Positions 34,183 to 45,999 of a stretch of 64,000 bases of DNA are shown piece after piece. How positions within the stretch are numbered: position 1 is the first letter of the stretch; every line of letters begins with the position of its first letter. The position numbers were made by a program, and so were the translations under genes. Origin of the DNA: Pleurodeles waltl (taxonomy: Eukaryota > Chordata > Amphibia > Caudata > Salamandridae); assembly GCF_031143425.1 (NCBI RefSeq), contig NC_090451.1, positions 665,350,575 to 665,414,574 of the forward strand, given 5' to 3'. Under the pieces are notes generated by a model. It ran no database searches, was not told where the DNA came from, and saw only the letters and a list, made by a program, of their open reading frames with translations.

Positions 34183-35629
34183 ACTCTGCACCTTTGAAAG
34201 TGTTCTCCATGAATGCCTTGACTCATCCTCAGAAGAGATGGGTGAATGTCTCCATGTTTAATGAGTATGTTCAGAGCGCTGACATTATCACTTGGCTCAA
34301 TCAGTTTTGCATTGTTTTTCATGGGGCAAGAGTGAGAGATGCTGATGGAGTAAAGACTGGCTACTTTAAAGCCTTGGTATCTTTAAAGACAGACCCTGCC
34401 ACTGAGGAACTGAGGCACATACCTAGCGCTTTTAGACTTGGTGGAGCCACAGGCACTGTCTTCTATGTGGGTCACCCTAGGAGATGCAGGAAATGTAATT
34501 TGGAGGGGCACTTAGCTAAGGATTGCACTGCACCTTTCTGCACTAAGTGTAGAAACACTGGACATGAAGTTGAGGACTGTGTGGCTGAAAAAACATGCAA
34601 TCTTTGTGGCTCAACTGAGCATGAGTTTAAAAACTGCCCCTCCTCCTATGCCTTTAAAATCAAAGCTGCACGATTGGAGCAACCTTTCACTCCCCACCAG
34701 AGTAGAGGGAGGTCAAGGGAAGATGTAGAGGAGGAGGAGGAAGAATTAATCAGGCTTGGTTTGGAGGAGGAAAGATTTGCTCTACAAACTGGTTTATCAT
34801 TGTCTGACGCAAAGGTGGATATCACTGTGGAGCAAGTCACCTCTGGAGAAGGTGCTTCAGTTTTGGTGGGAAAACAAGCAGGTGCAGTTGATGAGGCTGG
34901 AAACTGCATGGAACCTAATGAGAGTGCTTCACCAGGTGCTCCTGATCAACCAATCATGGCTCCCACACCTGATGTAAATTTGGCTGTCCAATCACAGCAG
35001 ACGTCCTCCACAACCACTAGGGGGGTGTTGCCCAACATCACCTGTGTGCTGCTGAAAGGAATGATATCGTCAGTGCTGGAGGCTCGTCCCTGATTTCCAC
35101 CACAGGTGCAGCTCTTGACGCACCCTAGGTGCAACTTGTTCCACTTTCTGCTCCACAGCCACATGGCACTGTTATGGATGACAGTCTGTATGTTACGCCT
35201 AAGGTATTTTCCACTCCAAGCCAGCACTCCCTAGAACCTGCTTCATCTGGTACTGCAAATGCGATTGGTACTCAGGATACAGTGTCTACAATTTCCTCTA
35301 CAGACTCTTGCAGTGAGATAGAGTTCGCCTGTAATGCCCTGGAACACTCTTCTTTCTCTGACAATGCGGTTGCTGGTGAGGTAGTTGAGTGGGGCAAGGA
35401 TGACATTTTTGTTGAGGAAGAGGTTGAATCTGCCATGGATGTCTCAACCTCATTAAAAAGGAAGGAGAAAGAGGGTGATGACACGGAAGAGACTGGGTTT
35501 GAGAGCAATGACTCTAGAGACTTGTGCGCACAGGATGACAGGCGCAATTTCCAGGCGGTGACATGGGAGGACGCTTTTACCCCTGTGATCAAGCGGAAGA
35601 CAAAGAAAAGGAATAGAAAATTGGACTGA
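34183..35629 (+). pseudogene. Tx1-like ORF1, 3' fragment, copy 2
   Basis: Continues the ORF1 interrupted by L1-b. All three CCHC knuckles are intact at 34485-34637 (CRKC...GH...C, CTKC...GH...C, CNLC...EH...C). These are expected to bind nucleic acid. An acidic glutamate run follows near 34725. A run of six G near 35021, against seven in copy 1, shifts the frame, and the C-terminal serine-rich and K/R-rich part (from about 35129) is read in another frame to the stop at 35629. Confidence 0.83.
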
Positions 35630-35644
35630 AAGTACCATTTTACA

Positions 35645-38600
35645 ATGTTTATGTTTTTCTGATATTTCCTGATGCTTCTCTTGGGGAGTATTAATGTCAG
35701 GTGCTTGGTTGATGATGTGAAAAGTTCATAAATTTTTGACTTTTTGAGCCGGCAAAAATTGGACATGATTTTCTTTCAGGAATGTACTATTCCAGAACAT
35801 TCTAGGGACCCAAAACTGCAGCAAATGTGGACTTGTGGCCCTTCCATCTGGTCAGGCTGTAATTCTGACCGAAATGCAGGATTAGGCATTTTACTTTGCA
35901 GTTCTGACTTTGCTGTTCACCAAGTACAACATGTGGTTAAGGGGAGACTATTATGTGTGGATGGTACTTGGAATGGCCATGATTTACGCCACATTAATGT
36001 GTACTGCCCTTCATCATTGTCCTGCAGAAAGAATGTTTTGAGCTTCCTGCCTGAGCTCCTTTTATGCAACAGGAATGTTTTTCTGGGTGGTGATTTTAAC
36101 TGTTTACTGGATGTGAAAGACAGATCCTCTTCTTCTGCAGTACACCTTACGGTAGCTCTACCTCACTGAAAAGTATTATTTCTGATTTTCATTTACAGGA
36201 TTCTTACAAAGTGTTACATCCAAAGGGTCCAGGTTGCACTTGGGTTAGTTCTAACTCTCCCACTAAGTCTCGCATTGACTTTATCTTTGCAAGTCTCTCT
36301 GAAAAGATAATTTCAGCTACTCTCATTCCTGTTTTCGTTTTGGATCATTACCTCATTTCAGTGGGTGTCTCCATAGCAGATATACCTCTTAGAGGGAAGG
36401 GTCTGTGGAAACTTAATATTATCTAGCTCAATGACAAGGCTACCCGGGATAAGTTTAGTTACCATTACCAGAATTGGCAGTCCCTCAAAATTCTTTTCCC
36501 CTCCATCAGTGAGTGGTGGGAGCACATTAAGATTCGTATACGGTCCTTCTTTATTCGGGAGGGAACTAGAGTGGCTAGAGACCGACGTTGTAGAATCAAC
36601 CATTTGCAAATCCGGCTCCAGAATTTATCCAAGCTGTTGGAGTTCGGTTTTGATGTTAAGGCCGACATTCTTTTGTGCAAGCAGAGGTTATCCTCATTGT
36701 ACCATGATTTTACTAAAGGGTTGCTTCTGCGCAGTAGGGTTCAGTTCCTGGAGGAAAATGAGACTTGCTTGAGGTTTTTCTTTCTTAAAGCTAGGGCTAC
36801 TGGGAGAGTTATAGATGCCATGATGGACTCCAAAGGTACCACACATACCACTACTGAAGGTATCCGAGTCAGTGTGCATGATTTCTATAGCAACTTATAT
36901 GGCCCCAAAGTTTCAGACAATGCAACTGGGAATTTTTTCATGCATCATCTGCGTTTGTCTTTGTCTGAAGAGGATAAGTAAGTTCTTGAAGGGGATTTGG
37001 TGCTTGCAGAGACCTCAAACGGGCTATGCTCAGCTTGCCTAAGGGGAGATCCCCAGGTTCTGATGGCATACCTGTAGAGTTCTATGCTACATTTTGGGAC
37101 TTAGTGGGCTCCGACATGCTTGAAGTCTTTCGTTGTTCTATGAGGGAAGGATTGCTCCCCAATTCCTTGAGAGGTGATTGCATAAGACTTCTCTATAAGA
37201 AGAAAGGTGATAGAGCCGATGTAAAGAACTGGCGTCCAATCAGCCTTCTTAATGTAGACTTTAAAATATTGTCTAAAACTTTGTGCCTTTGGTTGTGGTC
37301 TGTTGTTTCCACAGTCGTTGAATCAGACCAAACGTGTGGCATACCTGGGCGTAAGATATCTGACAATTTATGTTTGGTTAGGGATGTGTTATCGTATGTT
37401 AAAGACCGTGGGTTATCTATGTGTTTGCTGAACTTGGATCAGGAAAAGGCTTTTGATAGGCTAAACCACTCTTTTCTGTTTCAGGTTTTAGAACATTTGA
37501 ATTTTGGTCCAACATTTAGGTCCTGGATTTCTTTATTGTATACCGATTGTTACAGCAGGGTCATGGTCAATGGCATGTTGACTGCCTCTTTTCCCGTTTA
37601 TTCAGGTGTACGGCAGGGATGTCCTTTTCCCCCCTCTTGTTCATTTTGGCCATCGAACCTTTTCTTGCAACTCTGAGGGCTGACAAGCTGATTAAAGGGA
37701 TCTCTGTCCCTGGAGGTAGGGGGGTTTCTGTCACTGCCTCTGCTTATATGGACGATGTATCTGTTTTTTGTTCAGATAAAATTTCCATCCGCCAGGTTTT
37801 ATGGTATTGTAGTAGGTTTTCCTTTGCTTCATCATCGAGGATTAACCTGGCAAAGAGTGAGTGTTTGTACGTGAACTGGAAGGAGGATAAGATGGATTGG
37901 GGCCTTAAGGTAGTGCAAGATCGCGTTAAAGTTCTTGGTCTGTTCTTTGGTGGGTTTTTCAGTTCATTTGGGGAGGAAAGCAAGAACGAGTGGCCCGCAT
38001 GACCATGTTTAAGTCTGTGGTTTTGGGTGGCAAGAGTTCTCCAAACATTGGTCTCGCTTTGCAATCTTTGCTTATTTGCACCATGATCAGAGGGAGTATT
38101 TGTCTGGATAAGGAAGAAAGGAAGTGATCTTTTTTTGCCAGTTTTTGGTTGAATTTTCTGGTGTGCAGAACATGGGGCATGGTTGTCTCTAACAGCATGC
38201 CTCATTCAGAATCCTGCCCATTTGCTTACTTTTAGGCCAGGAAATTAATTAGGACTCACAATTTACAAGCGATTCATTTGGGCCTGATCTCACCTCTGCT
38301 CATTCGCAAATCTGTTACTGGGGACCAGTATCAGGTTCCAGTTAGGGGGTTTTCAGATCTGTCTTCTAAGGCTATTTGGGCAAATGTTTCTGTACGGTAC
38401 CTTCATAATATCCATTGTGACCTGGCATGGTCCACAGTACATGGTTGCCTGCCTCTCCGCCTTTTTTTGTTTAGGAGACAATGTTCTAGGGCCCCCTTTT
38501 GTGTCAGGAAGGGTTGTTTGGCAGAAGAATCCTGTGACCACCTCTTTTGGTACTGCCCCATGGCAAAACAGGTGTGGGCTTTGGCGGAAGTATGGCTTTC

Positions 38601-38875
38601 TTCCCTGAATTCTAATGTGGTTTTGTCTAGAGAGGGGTGTGATCTTTGGGCTGTTCGTTTCCAGCTCCCCATGCCAGAAGTATTGGATAGTGGTGAATTG
38701 CTTGAAGGATGCTTTGTGGAGGGCTAGAAATCTGCTTTTCAAAGGTGTTGATCTCTCCCCACAAGTGGTCTATGCTCTAGGTCATTCATTGGTCCATGGT
38801 TATGTGTGTAAAGATGTATTCCAGAAGGGCAAGTTGCCTGCATACTTGGATTGGTGTTGGAGTGATCATGGATGA
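35645..38875 (+). pseudogene. Tx1-like ORF2, heavily broken, copy 2
   Basis: Aligns with copy 1 ORF2. Early stops lie near 35660 and 35730. The endonuclease frame shifts near 36150, and a TAG lies near 36424. The RT core remains (KGRSPGSDGIPVEF near 37036, YMDD at 37745-37756), with a TAA near 36979 and frameshifts near 37010 and 37630. Relative to copy 1, 189 bases are lost at about 37948-37952, bounded in copy 1 by GGTG at 15540 and 15729. The C-terminal knuckle region is kept near 38535. This is the most degraded of the three ORF2 copies. Confidence 0.85.
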
Positions 38876-39177
38876 TGGATGGATTTTTTGGGTTTTGTTT
38901 TTTTTCTAACACAGGAATTGCTGTGTTTCTTGGGATTGATCTTTGGCTTTTTTCTTTTATCGCATTGCTTTTAAACATTCCAGCTTTTAGTTTCCTTTAC
39001 TTCTGAATGCATTAACATCTAGATGTTAACCTGGTGTTGGCCTTGGCACTGTGTGCGGTTTTTCACCTGGTCAAATGTCGTGCCACCTGAAACATGGATT
39101 GGCTACCATGTATTCTGTCTTTTAATGGTTGAATAAAGGTTTTGAAACTTTAAAAAAAAAATATATATATAAAAAAA

Positions 39178-39233
39178 TCAAGTTAGCATGACTGATGATG
39201 GGTGATACTCTGAAACTGGTCCCAGGATACTTA
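39178..39233 (+). repeat. Satellite remnant between Tx1-2 and MITE copy 2
   Basis: 55 bases of one monomer, from the hammerhead region: CTGATGA at 39192-39198, GAAA at 39212-39215, and GTC with the expected cut between 39221 and 39222. Stem I is cut short by the MITE on the right and by the LINE tail on the left. Confidence 0.85.
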
Positions 39234-40146
39234 GGGCCGTATTTATACTTTTTGGTGCACAACTGCACCAACGCAGTTGTGCGTCAAAATATTTAACGGC
39301 GGCTAATGCCATTCCAAAGCGCCATGCGGGCGCCTTATTTATGGAATGACGTTAGCCGGCGGAGCTGCCTGGTGTGCGTAAAAAAAAATGACTTACACCA
39401 GGCAGCGCCGGCGTAGGGGAAAATGGAGCTTTGGTGTCAAAAAATGGGGCAAGTCAGGCTGAGGCTAAATTTTCGTCTCAACCCGATTTGCGCCATTTTT
39501 TTTTTACTCCCAACCCCCATTTAAATGACTCCTGTCTTAGCAAAGACAGGAGTCATGCCCCCTTGCCCAATGGCCATGCCCAGGGGACTTATGTCCCCTG
39601 GGCATGGTCATTGGGCATAGTGGCATGTAGGGGGGAACAAATCAGGCCCCCCTATGCCACAAAAAAATAAAAAATAAAATACTTACCTGAACTTACCTTA
39701 AGTTCCCTGGCATGGGTCCCTCCATCCTTGGGCGTCCTCCTGGGGTGGGCAAGGGTGGCAGGGGGTGTCCCTGGGGGCATGGGAGGGCACCTCTGGGCTC
39801 CTTCCGAGCCCACAGGTCCCTTAACGCCTGCCCTGACCAGGCGTTAAAAAATGCTGCTAAAGCGGCTGGATGTCATTTTTTTTTACCCGCCCACTCCCGG
39901 GCGTCATTTTTGCCCGGGAGTGTAAATACGGCGCACATGCCTCGGAGTCATTTTTTAGACGGGAACGCCTTCCTTGCATATCATTAACGCAAGGAAGGTG
40001 TACACGCTAAAAAATGACGCAAACTCCAAGATCTTTGGCGCTAGAAGGGTCTAACGCCAAAGTATAAATATGGAGTTAGTTTTGCGTCGGATTTGCGTAA
40101 AAAAAAACGACGCAAATCCGGCGCAAACAGAGTATAAATATGCCCC
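39234..40146 (-). mobile_element. Harbinger-like MITE, copy 2 (inverted)
   Basis: A 913-bp relative of the element at 19543-20464 in opposite orientation. Ends are GGGCCGTATTTATAC and GTATAAATATGCCCC, flanked by TTA (39231-39233 and 40147-40149). It holds the same internal hairpins and no transposase. It sits at exactly the same position of the satellite monomer as copy 1 (after CCAGGATRCTTA, before GTTTTGGG). Confidence 0.85.
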
Positions 40147-42045
40147 TTAGTTTTGGGCCAGGGAGAAGCTGGTTTAGCAGTTCGGGCTGGACTGTTCCCA
40201 TGAGGAACAGTGTCAAGATTGATTTGCATATGGTTGGGTTCAAACGGGGGTGGCATGGTGAGCAAAAGAACAATGCATGAAATCCAGATCTGTGACTGGG
40301 GGTGAGTGTTTGCATTGGTGAGCTCTCCAGCCATCATCCTTTTGTGTTATTAAAGTTGTCCTAACTGGGAAGGGTATGCCTAGACATGGGTCCCGTGTTT
40401 ACTGTGTCACTGGGTTCAAGCTAGCTTGGCTTATAAAGGGTGATATTCTGAAACCAGTCTCAAGATGTTTCTTTTTGGTCTATAGAGGACCTGGCTTGGT
40501 AGTTCAGGCTGGACTGTTCCCATGAGGAACAGGGTCAAGACTGATTTGCATATGGTTGGGTCCAAATGGGGGTGCTATGGTGAGCAGACGAATGATGGAT
40601 TAAACCTGAATCTGTGACTGGGGGTGATTGTTTGCATTGTTGAGCATTCTCTCCATCATCCTTTTGTGTTATGAAAATTGCCCTATGTGGGAAGTGTATG
40701 CCTAGACATGGGTTCCTTGCTCACTTTGCCACTGGATTCAAGCTAGTCTGGCTAAAAAAAAGTCATGCGCTGAAGATGGTCCCAGAATGCTTGTTTCCGG
40801 TCCAGGGAAAACCTCGCTCAGCAGTTTGGGCTGGACTGTTCCCATGAGGAACAGGGCCTGTTCCCATGAGGAACAGGGCCAAGACTGTTTTGCATATGGC
40901 TGGGTCCAAAGTGTGGTACCATGGTGAGCAAAAGAACCATGGATTAATCCCAGATCTGTGACTGGGGGTGAGTGTTTGCATTGTTCAGTGCTCCGTCCTT
41001 CATTCTTTTGTGTTATTAAAGTTGCTCTAAACCGGGAGGGTATGCCCAGTCTTGGGTCACTTGCTCACTGTATCACTGAGATCAAGCTAGCCTGGATGAT
41101 GAAAGATGATGCTCTAAAACCAGTCCCAAGGCACTTTTTTTTAGATTCAGGATGAACCTGGCTAGGCAATTTAGGCTGGACTGATCCCATGAGGAACAGG
41201 GTCAAGACTGATTTGCATATGGCTGGGTCCAACCTGGGGTGTCATGGTGAGCAACAGAACCATGGATTAAACCCAGGTCTGTGATTGGGGGTGAGTGTTT
41301 GCATTGTTCAGCACTCTGTCATCATTTTGTGTTATTAAAGATTACCTAAGTGTGAATGATATGCCCAGACGTGGGAACCGTGCTCACTGTGCCACTGGAC
41401 TCAAACTAGCCTTGTTGATCAATGATGATATTCTGAAACAGGTCCTATGATACTTGTTTCCGGTTCAGGGAAAACCTGGCTTGGCAGTTTGGGCTGGACT
41501 GTTCCCATAAGGAACAGGACGAAGACTGATTTGCATATGGCTGGGTCCAAAGTGTGGTCCCATGGTGAGCAAAAGAACCATGGATTAAACCCAGATCTGT
41601 GACTGGAGGTGAGTGTTTGCATTGTTCATCACTCCGTCCTTCATTCTTTTGTGTTATTAAAGTTGCTCTAAGTGGGAAGGGTATACCCAGACTTGGGTAC
41701 CTTGCTCACGGTGTCACTGAGTTCAAGCTAACCTGGTTGGTAAAAGATGATGCTCTGAAACCCGTCCTAAAGCACTTGTTTCAGATACATAGAGAACCTG
41801 GCTTGGCAATTTGGGCTTGATTGTTCCCATGAGGACCTTGGTCAAGACTGATTTGCATATGGCTGGGACCAAACTTGGATAAGGTGGTGAGCAAAATAAT
41901 GATGGATCAACCCAGGTCTGTGATTGGGGGGTGAGCGTTTCCATTGTTCAGCACTCCATCCATCATCTTTTTGTGTTATTAAAGTTGCTCTAAGTGAAAA
42001 GGGCATGGCTAGACATGGGTTCCGTGCTCACTGTGCTAGTGGATT

Positions 42046-42100
42046 CAAGCTAGCATGACTGATGACGGGTGATATTCTGAAACTGGTCCCAGCGTGCTTG
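42046..42100 (+). ncRNA. Hammerhead ribozyme candidate, intact core
   Basis: CTGATGA is at 42059-42065, GAAA at 42079-42082, stem III C-G with loop TG, and GTC with the cut expected between 42088 and 42089. Stem II is weakened (CGGGT against ATTCT). Confidence 0.65.
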
Positions 42101-42486
42101 GTTTTGGGTCAGGGAGGATCTCGTTTAGCAGTTCAGACAGGACTGTTCCCATGAGGATCAGGGTCAAGACTGATTTGCATATGGCTCGGTCCAAACTGGG
42201 GTGGCATGCTGAGCAAAAGAACCATGAATTAAACCCACATCTGTGACTGGGGGTGAGTGTTTGCATTGTTCATCACTCCCTTCATCATCTTTTTGTGTTA
42301 TTAAAGTTGCCCTAAGTGTGAGGGCATGCCTAGACATGGGTCCCATGCTCATTGTGCTACTGGATTCAAGCTAGCATGACTGATGATGGGTGATACTCTG
42401 AAACTAATCTCAGGATGCTTGGTTTTAGGCCATGGAGTACCTGGTTCAGCAGTTCGGACTGGACTGTTCCAATGAGGAACAGGGTC

Positions 42487-42501
42487 AAGACTGATTTGCA
42501 T
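42487..42501 (+). repeat. Left target-site duplication of L1-a copy B
   Basis: AAGACTGATTTGCAT, repeated at 52696-52710. The exact left edge at the right-hand copy is blurred by the A tail. Confidence 0.9.
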
Positions 42502-44019
42502 GGGGGGGTGGCTGTGCAACGAAGCGAGATGGCCGCCTAGAGCGCAAGCTCTGTTTCGCGGCGTCCCCAGGAGGGCGGCAGGAGTGCAGAGACAGCCGGA
42601 GAATCCATTGCACCCGGCGCTAACCACCCTACCAACCATCAAACCTCGGCCTGACGCCCGGGAACACAGAGGAAACAAGTCTAGGGGCCAGGGACTTGCG
42701 ACCCACTCCCGGCGGAGAGGGCCTGGCCGGAGGGGCGGAGTCACGTCTTAAGAGGGCCGCGGCTGGTGCAACAATAGCGGCTATGGATCGGCCTTGCGGG
42801 TTGCGAGAGCTGCGGAAGGGCAGAGAAGACCCACGGCCGCATGTGTCCGGGGTTTGATTTTCCCGGACCCCGAGGTGGAGACTGGTCGAGGCGCTTCGGA
42901 ATCTCCTTGTAACTCCGATTCTCCGATGACACGGAATGAAGATTCTGTGAAAGAGACGGGACCACGCCTCTCAAATAATTAACCGGAGGAACCACCCGGT
43001 AAGCAAAAACATCAGCAGTGGGGGCACAACTACCCTCTCCTCCCCCGAGGCTGAACGGCGCTGAGCTGATGTAACACCCCAAGGACCACCCTCCATTGGG
43101 ACACTACGGCCCATCCACCCCCCCTCTCCCCTTTTTAAAACATAAAGCAAACAGTACCAGGCAAACAGAAGGAGAGGGGGGAGATCAGGAGAGGAGGAGA
43201 AGGAAGAGGAGCAGAGGTGAGGGGAGAGGAGCAGAGAGGAAGAGATTGAAAGAGGGGAGACTCTAGTTCATGAAGGTCAAGGGACAGGAGTCGAAGCCTC
43301 ACCGCAACTGGCATAAAACGGGGAGGCACCGAAGGCAACTGGTGGACAACACTGCCGCATATAACCCTAACCAGGCAAGGCAGCTGGCGAAAGACCTGGA
43401 GGAGGGTGTGCCCACCCCTATCTCCCCTCAAACGTTCCCCGCATTCAACACTCAACACCAATTAAAAGAGGACGAGGAATAGTGGGCACAACCTCTCAAT
43501 ACTCTGGGCTATGACAACCCGCACCACGACTCTATAGCAGCGGAACTCTCACTGTTACAATATCCTCCCCCGACCCGAAGACAACGTCAGATTGCCATAA
43601 TCTACAACAGCCGCAAGGGGGACACACGCATATACACAAAAGAAAAAGCGGAAAAGTAAAAGGAAAGAGAAAAAAGGAAAAGGAAAAGAAAGCGGAGAAC
43701 ACCGAGCAAGCGACAGCAGCCACTGAAGGGGGAGAAGACAACCCAAAAAAAAAACGGAAAAAACTAAAAGAACGAAGAAAAAAAAAGAGGAGAGATGGAA
43801 TAGAAACAAGAACTGACCGACACAGAAAACCCACACCACTACCGGTCCTCAAGGAGGGAAGTCTGGGCCCTAAGTGGACAACCTCTGGCAATGCCCTGCA
43901 ACAAATCCTCCAGCAAACCCGCACAACAGTTATTATTCTCAGAAGGGTAGCATCACAAACGCCAAACCCCCACAACGACAAACCCTTCTACACCGTCATC
44001 CTCAACCGAATCTACCATA
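42502..44019 (+). promoter_or_regulatory. L1-a copy B 5' UTR
   Basis: Complete 5' UTR, beginning with a G run and GATGGCCGCC at 42528-42537, related to a YY1 site. The same purine-rich tracts as copy A follow (43165-43260 and 43640-43800), with an extra A/G stretch near 43700-43780 that copy A lacks. Confidence 0.6.
43270..43482 (+). CDS. Short upstream frame in the L1-a 5' UTR (70 codons), unknown
   Basis: Open frame from ATG 43270 to TAG. Not recognised. The peptide starts with K/R/H-rich sequence and ends acidic (LKEDEE). Copy A has the same 213-base length without indels but a stop at codon 2. It could be an ORF0-like peptide or chance openness; only a family alignment would tell. Confidence 0.25.
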   Translation: MKVKGQESKPHRNWHKTGRHRRQLVDNTAAYNPNQARQLAKDLEEGVPTPISPQTFPAFNTQHQLKEDEE

Positions 44020-45999
44020 ATGTCTCACAAAGACCACCCCACAACCATAGACCGGATACTACAAGAGATCACCACTGTTAGTCGCCGCATAGAGGGGATG
44101 AACGCTTCTATAACATCGTTAACACTAGAGACCAAATTCATGCGATCTGACATCACAAGCTTCCAATCCAGAGTGAAGGGATTGGAACAACACATGGGAT
44201 CATTAGAGGTACAGGCCACTATGTCTCGGGATCGAGACCACAACCTTCTTTACCTCAGTAGTAAACTAACGGACATGGAGGATAGGAGTTGGAGAGATAA
44301 CATTTGTCTACATGGGATACCAGAAAACGAAGAAGGCTCGGATGTACAGGCCTTTCTGAGCTCCACCCTTCCAAAACTGACTTCACTAGACTTCAGCCCG
44401 TCGATAGAATTCCAAGGGGCACATAGAATAGGTCCTAAACGCTCCGACAATTCTGCAAGGCCTCGACCAATCATCGCATGCTTGCTGCGACACAACCAAA
44501 CCTGTCAAATACTCAAGTGGTGCGCAATCATGGCCCGTTCCGGATAGACCAATATGACATTTGAATAACTGCTGACTATTCCAAGGAGACCAATGAACGT
44601 GGAAAGGCCTTCCTAACCCTACGACCCCGACTTCGGCAGCTAGAGATAAAATATGTCCTTTTTGACCCTGCAAGAATGTGGGTTACCAAAAACAGAGTAT
44701 CTAAGGACTTCTATAACCCCGAAGAACTGAGACTTTTCCTTGATTCTTTTCAATCTTAACATATGAACCCTACTAGCACAAACTGTCCGCATGATACGGT
44801 AGTGTAGCCATTTTTAATATAGCTTTTGCGCGTTTGCTTAAAGCATTAGGCCTCTGTACACTTTGCCCTAGATGCATTTTATTCAGCCTCGCACTGTTAT
44901 TTTTCAATAACCAGTTTCACGGTCTTGTTTTATTTTCTTCTATCACACTGTTTAGCTTACTTCAGCACCGGAGTTCTCAAACAATACATTCTTGCTCGCT
45001 CTGTGCTTCAGTCAAGGATACAGTCTGGTACATTGCTGATAGACATGGTAGAAGTTTAGTCTTTAGGGTTTGTAGAAAGTACACATTCTTACGTAGCGAC
45101 GTTTCTTAGAACATCGGCGTGTTAGTTATAAAAACACTTCCTAGTCCTGGTACACGTAAGAGGGAGATTCCGACCAGGGAACCACAACTAGACACTGACT
45201 GCCCTGTTGCAGATGCTGATCCAGATCACAGGCCTTTGCTCAGGTATGAGGGTTGATGTCCTCCCGGGGGAACCTGAAAGGCAGGCTTAGAGCTTAACAT
45301 GCTGTGCTCAAAATAGAACTTAGAAGAGAGAACGTACTATAGTAGCACTATGATAGCGTTATTCTTATGTTTCACTCTCCTCGTTACTATTTCAATCTTA
45401 CTGTGTTGTATGGTTCTGGTTATTGCGGCTCATGCCTTGTTATCTAAAATGCAGTTGTTTTTATTAAACTAATCTTTAAAACTCAAACTGCCTTTGTCAT
45501 TTATATATGAGACCACATTGTGTATGAGAGAACTGGTTGGGATCTGAGTGACCACGACTTCCCTGGGAAGCACTAAGATGTCATGCGCTCGGTTGCCCAA
45601 TTGTCTCTTCCCTTTGGGAGAGATGAGGCACTGCTAGTTAGCCGGAGCTCAACCCGGATTTGGGGTGACAAGGGTCCTTCGCCGTGGGTTAGACTTAGTC
45701 CCCCACACTGCGAACGATCCTGCCACCCAAAAATCCAGTAGCCTCATTAGGATAATGAGAGCCTATGCGACAATACCGCAGGAGGCAAAGAAGACACTGG
45801 AACCTTTCCCTCAGGAAAGGAAAAGACGAACATGGCTCTATGCGACACTGAAGCCGGCCAAAGAGGCAGAGACATAGAGAGATTAGCCAGATCCCATGAT
45901 GACAGGGGTCAGGTCTTACATGCAGTAGTAACCCATACACAGCTTTCAGAAAGGGACAAATCCCGTTCCCCTTTAAAATCAACGGCTGCATCCCCTTGA
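44020..45999 (+). pseudogene. L1-a ORF1, broken and interrupted, copy B
   Basis: From ATG 44020 the coiled coil and RRM (NICLHGIPE near 44300) are open, and the motif HRIGPKRS follows near 44424, until a frame change near 44515 and a stop at 44547. The C-terminal domain remains further on in another frame (near 44563-44760). The LTR-like insertion at 44803-45772 then splits it. The tail resumes at 45773 and reaches TGA 45997-45999. The stop seen in copy A at 2244 is AAG here, which supports the longer C-terminus as the original one. Confidence 0.8.
44803..45772 (+). mobile_element. LTR-like insertion in L1-a copy B, possibly a solo LTR
   Basis: 970 bases absent from copy A, starting TGTAGCC and ending GCGACA, so bounded by TG...CA as LTRs are. 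The flanks are ATACGGTAG and ATACCGCAG, a possible 9-base duplication with two mismatches; an alternative is a 4-base ATAC duplication. There is a TTATTAAAC stretch near 45461 and a GC-richer final third with TTTGGGGTGAC near 45658. No coding frame and no internal pair of LTRs are seen. Nine bases would be long for a retrovirus-type LTR, so the class is uncertain. Confidence 0.5.

Larger units (their letters stand above)
27648..39177 (+). mobile_element. Tx1-like LINE, copy 2 (Tx1-2), split by L1-b
   Basis: Same family as Tx1-1. The 5' part is 27648-28006, then the nested L1-b (28007-34168), then the rest from 34169. The 5' junction follows GCTTAGACCTGG in the satellite, as in the other copies. 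The 3' tail is A-rich with a TA microsatellite (39151-39177) and joins satellite at TCAAGTTAGC, a different monomer position from Tx1-1. About 189 bases of ORF2 are missing near 37950. Confidence 0.87.
40147..42501 (+). repeat. Newt satellite-2-like array, segment 4
   Basis: About seven monomers of about 320 bases up to the start of L1-a copy B. Near 40840-40880 the unit CTGTTCCCATGAGGAACAGG is directly duplicated within one monomer. The array ends in AAGACTGATTTGCAT (42487-42501), the left target duplication of L1-a copy B, whose last eight bases are the octamer. Confidence 0.92.
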
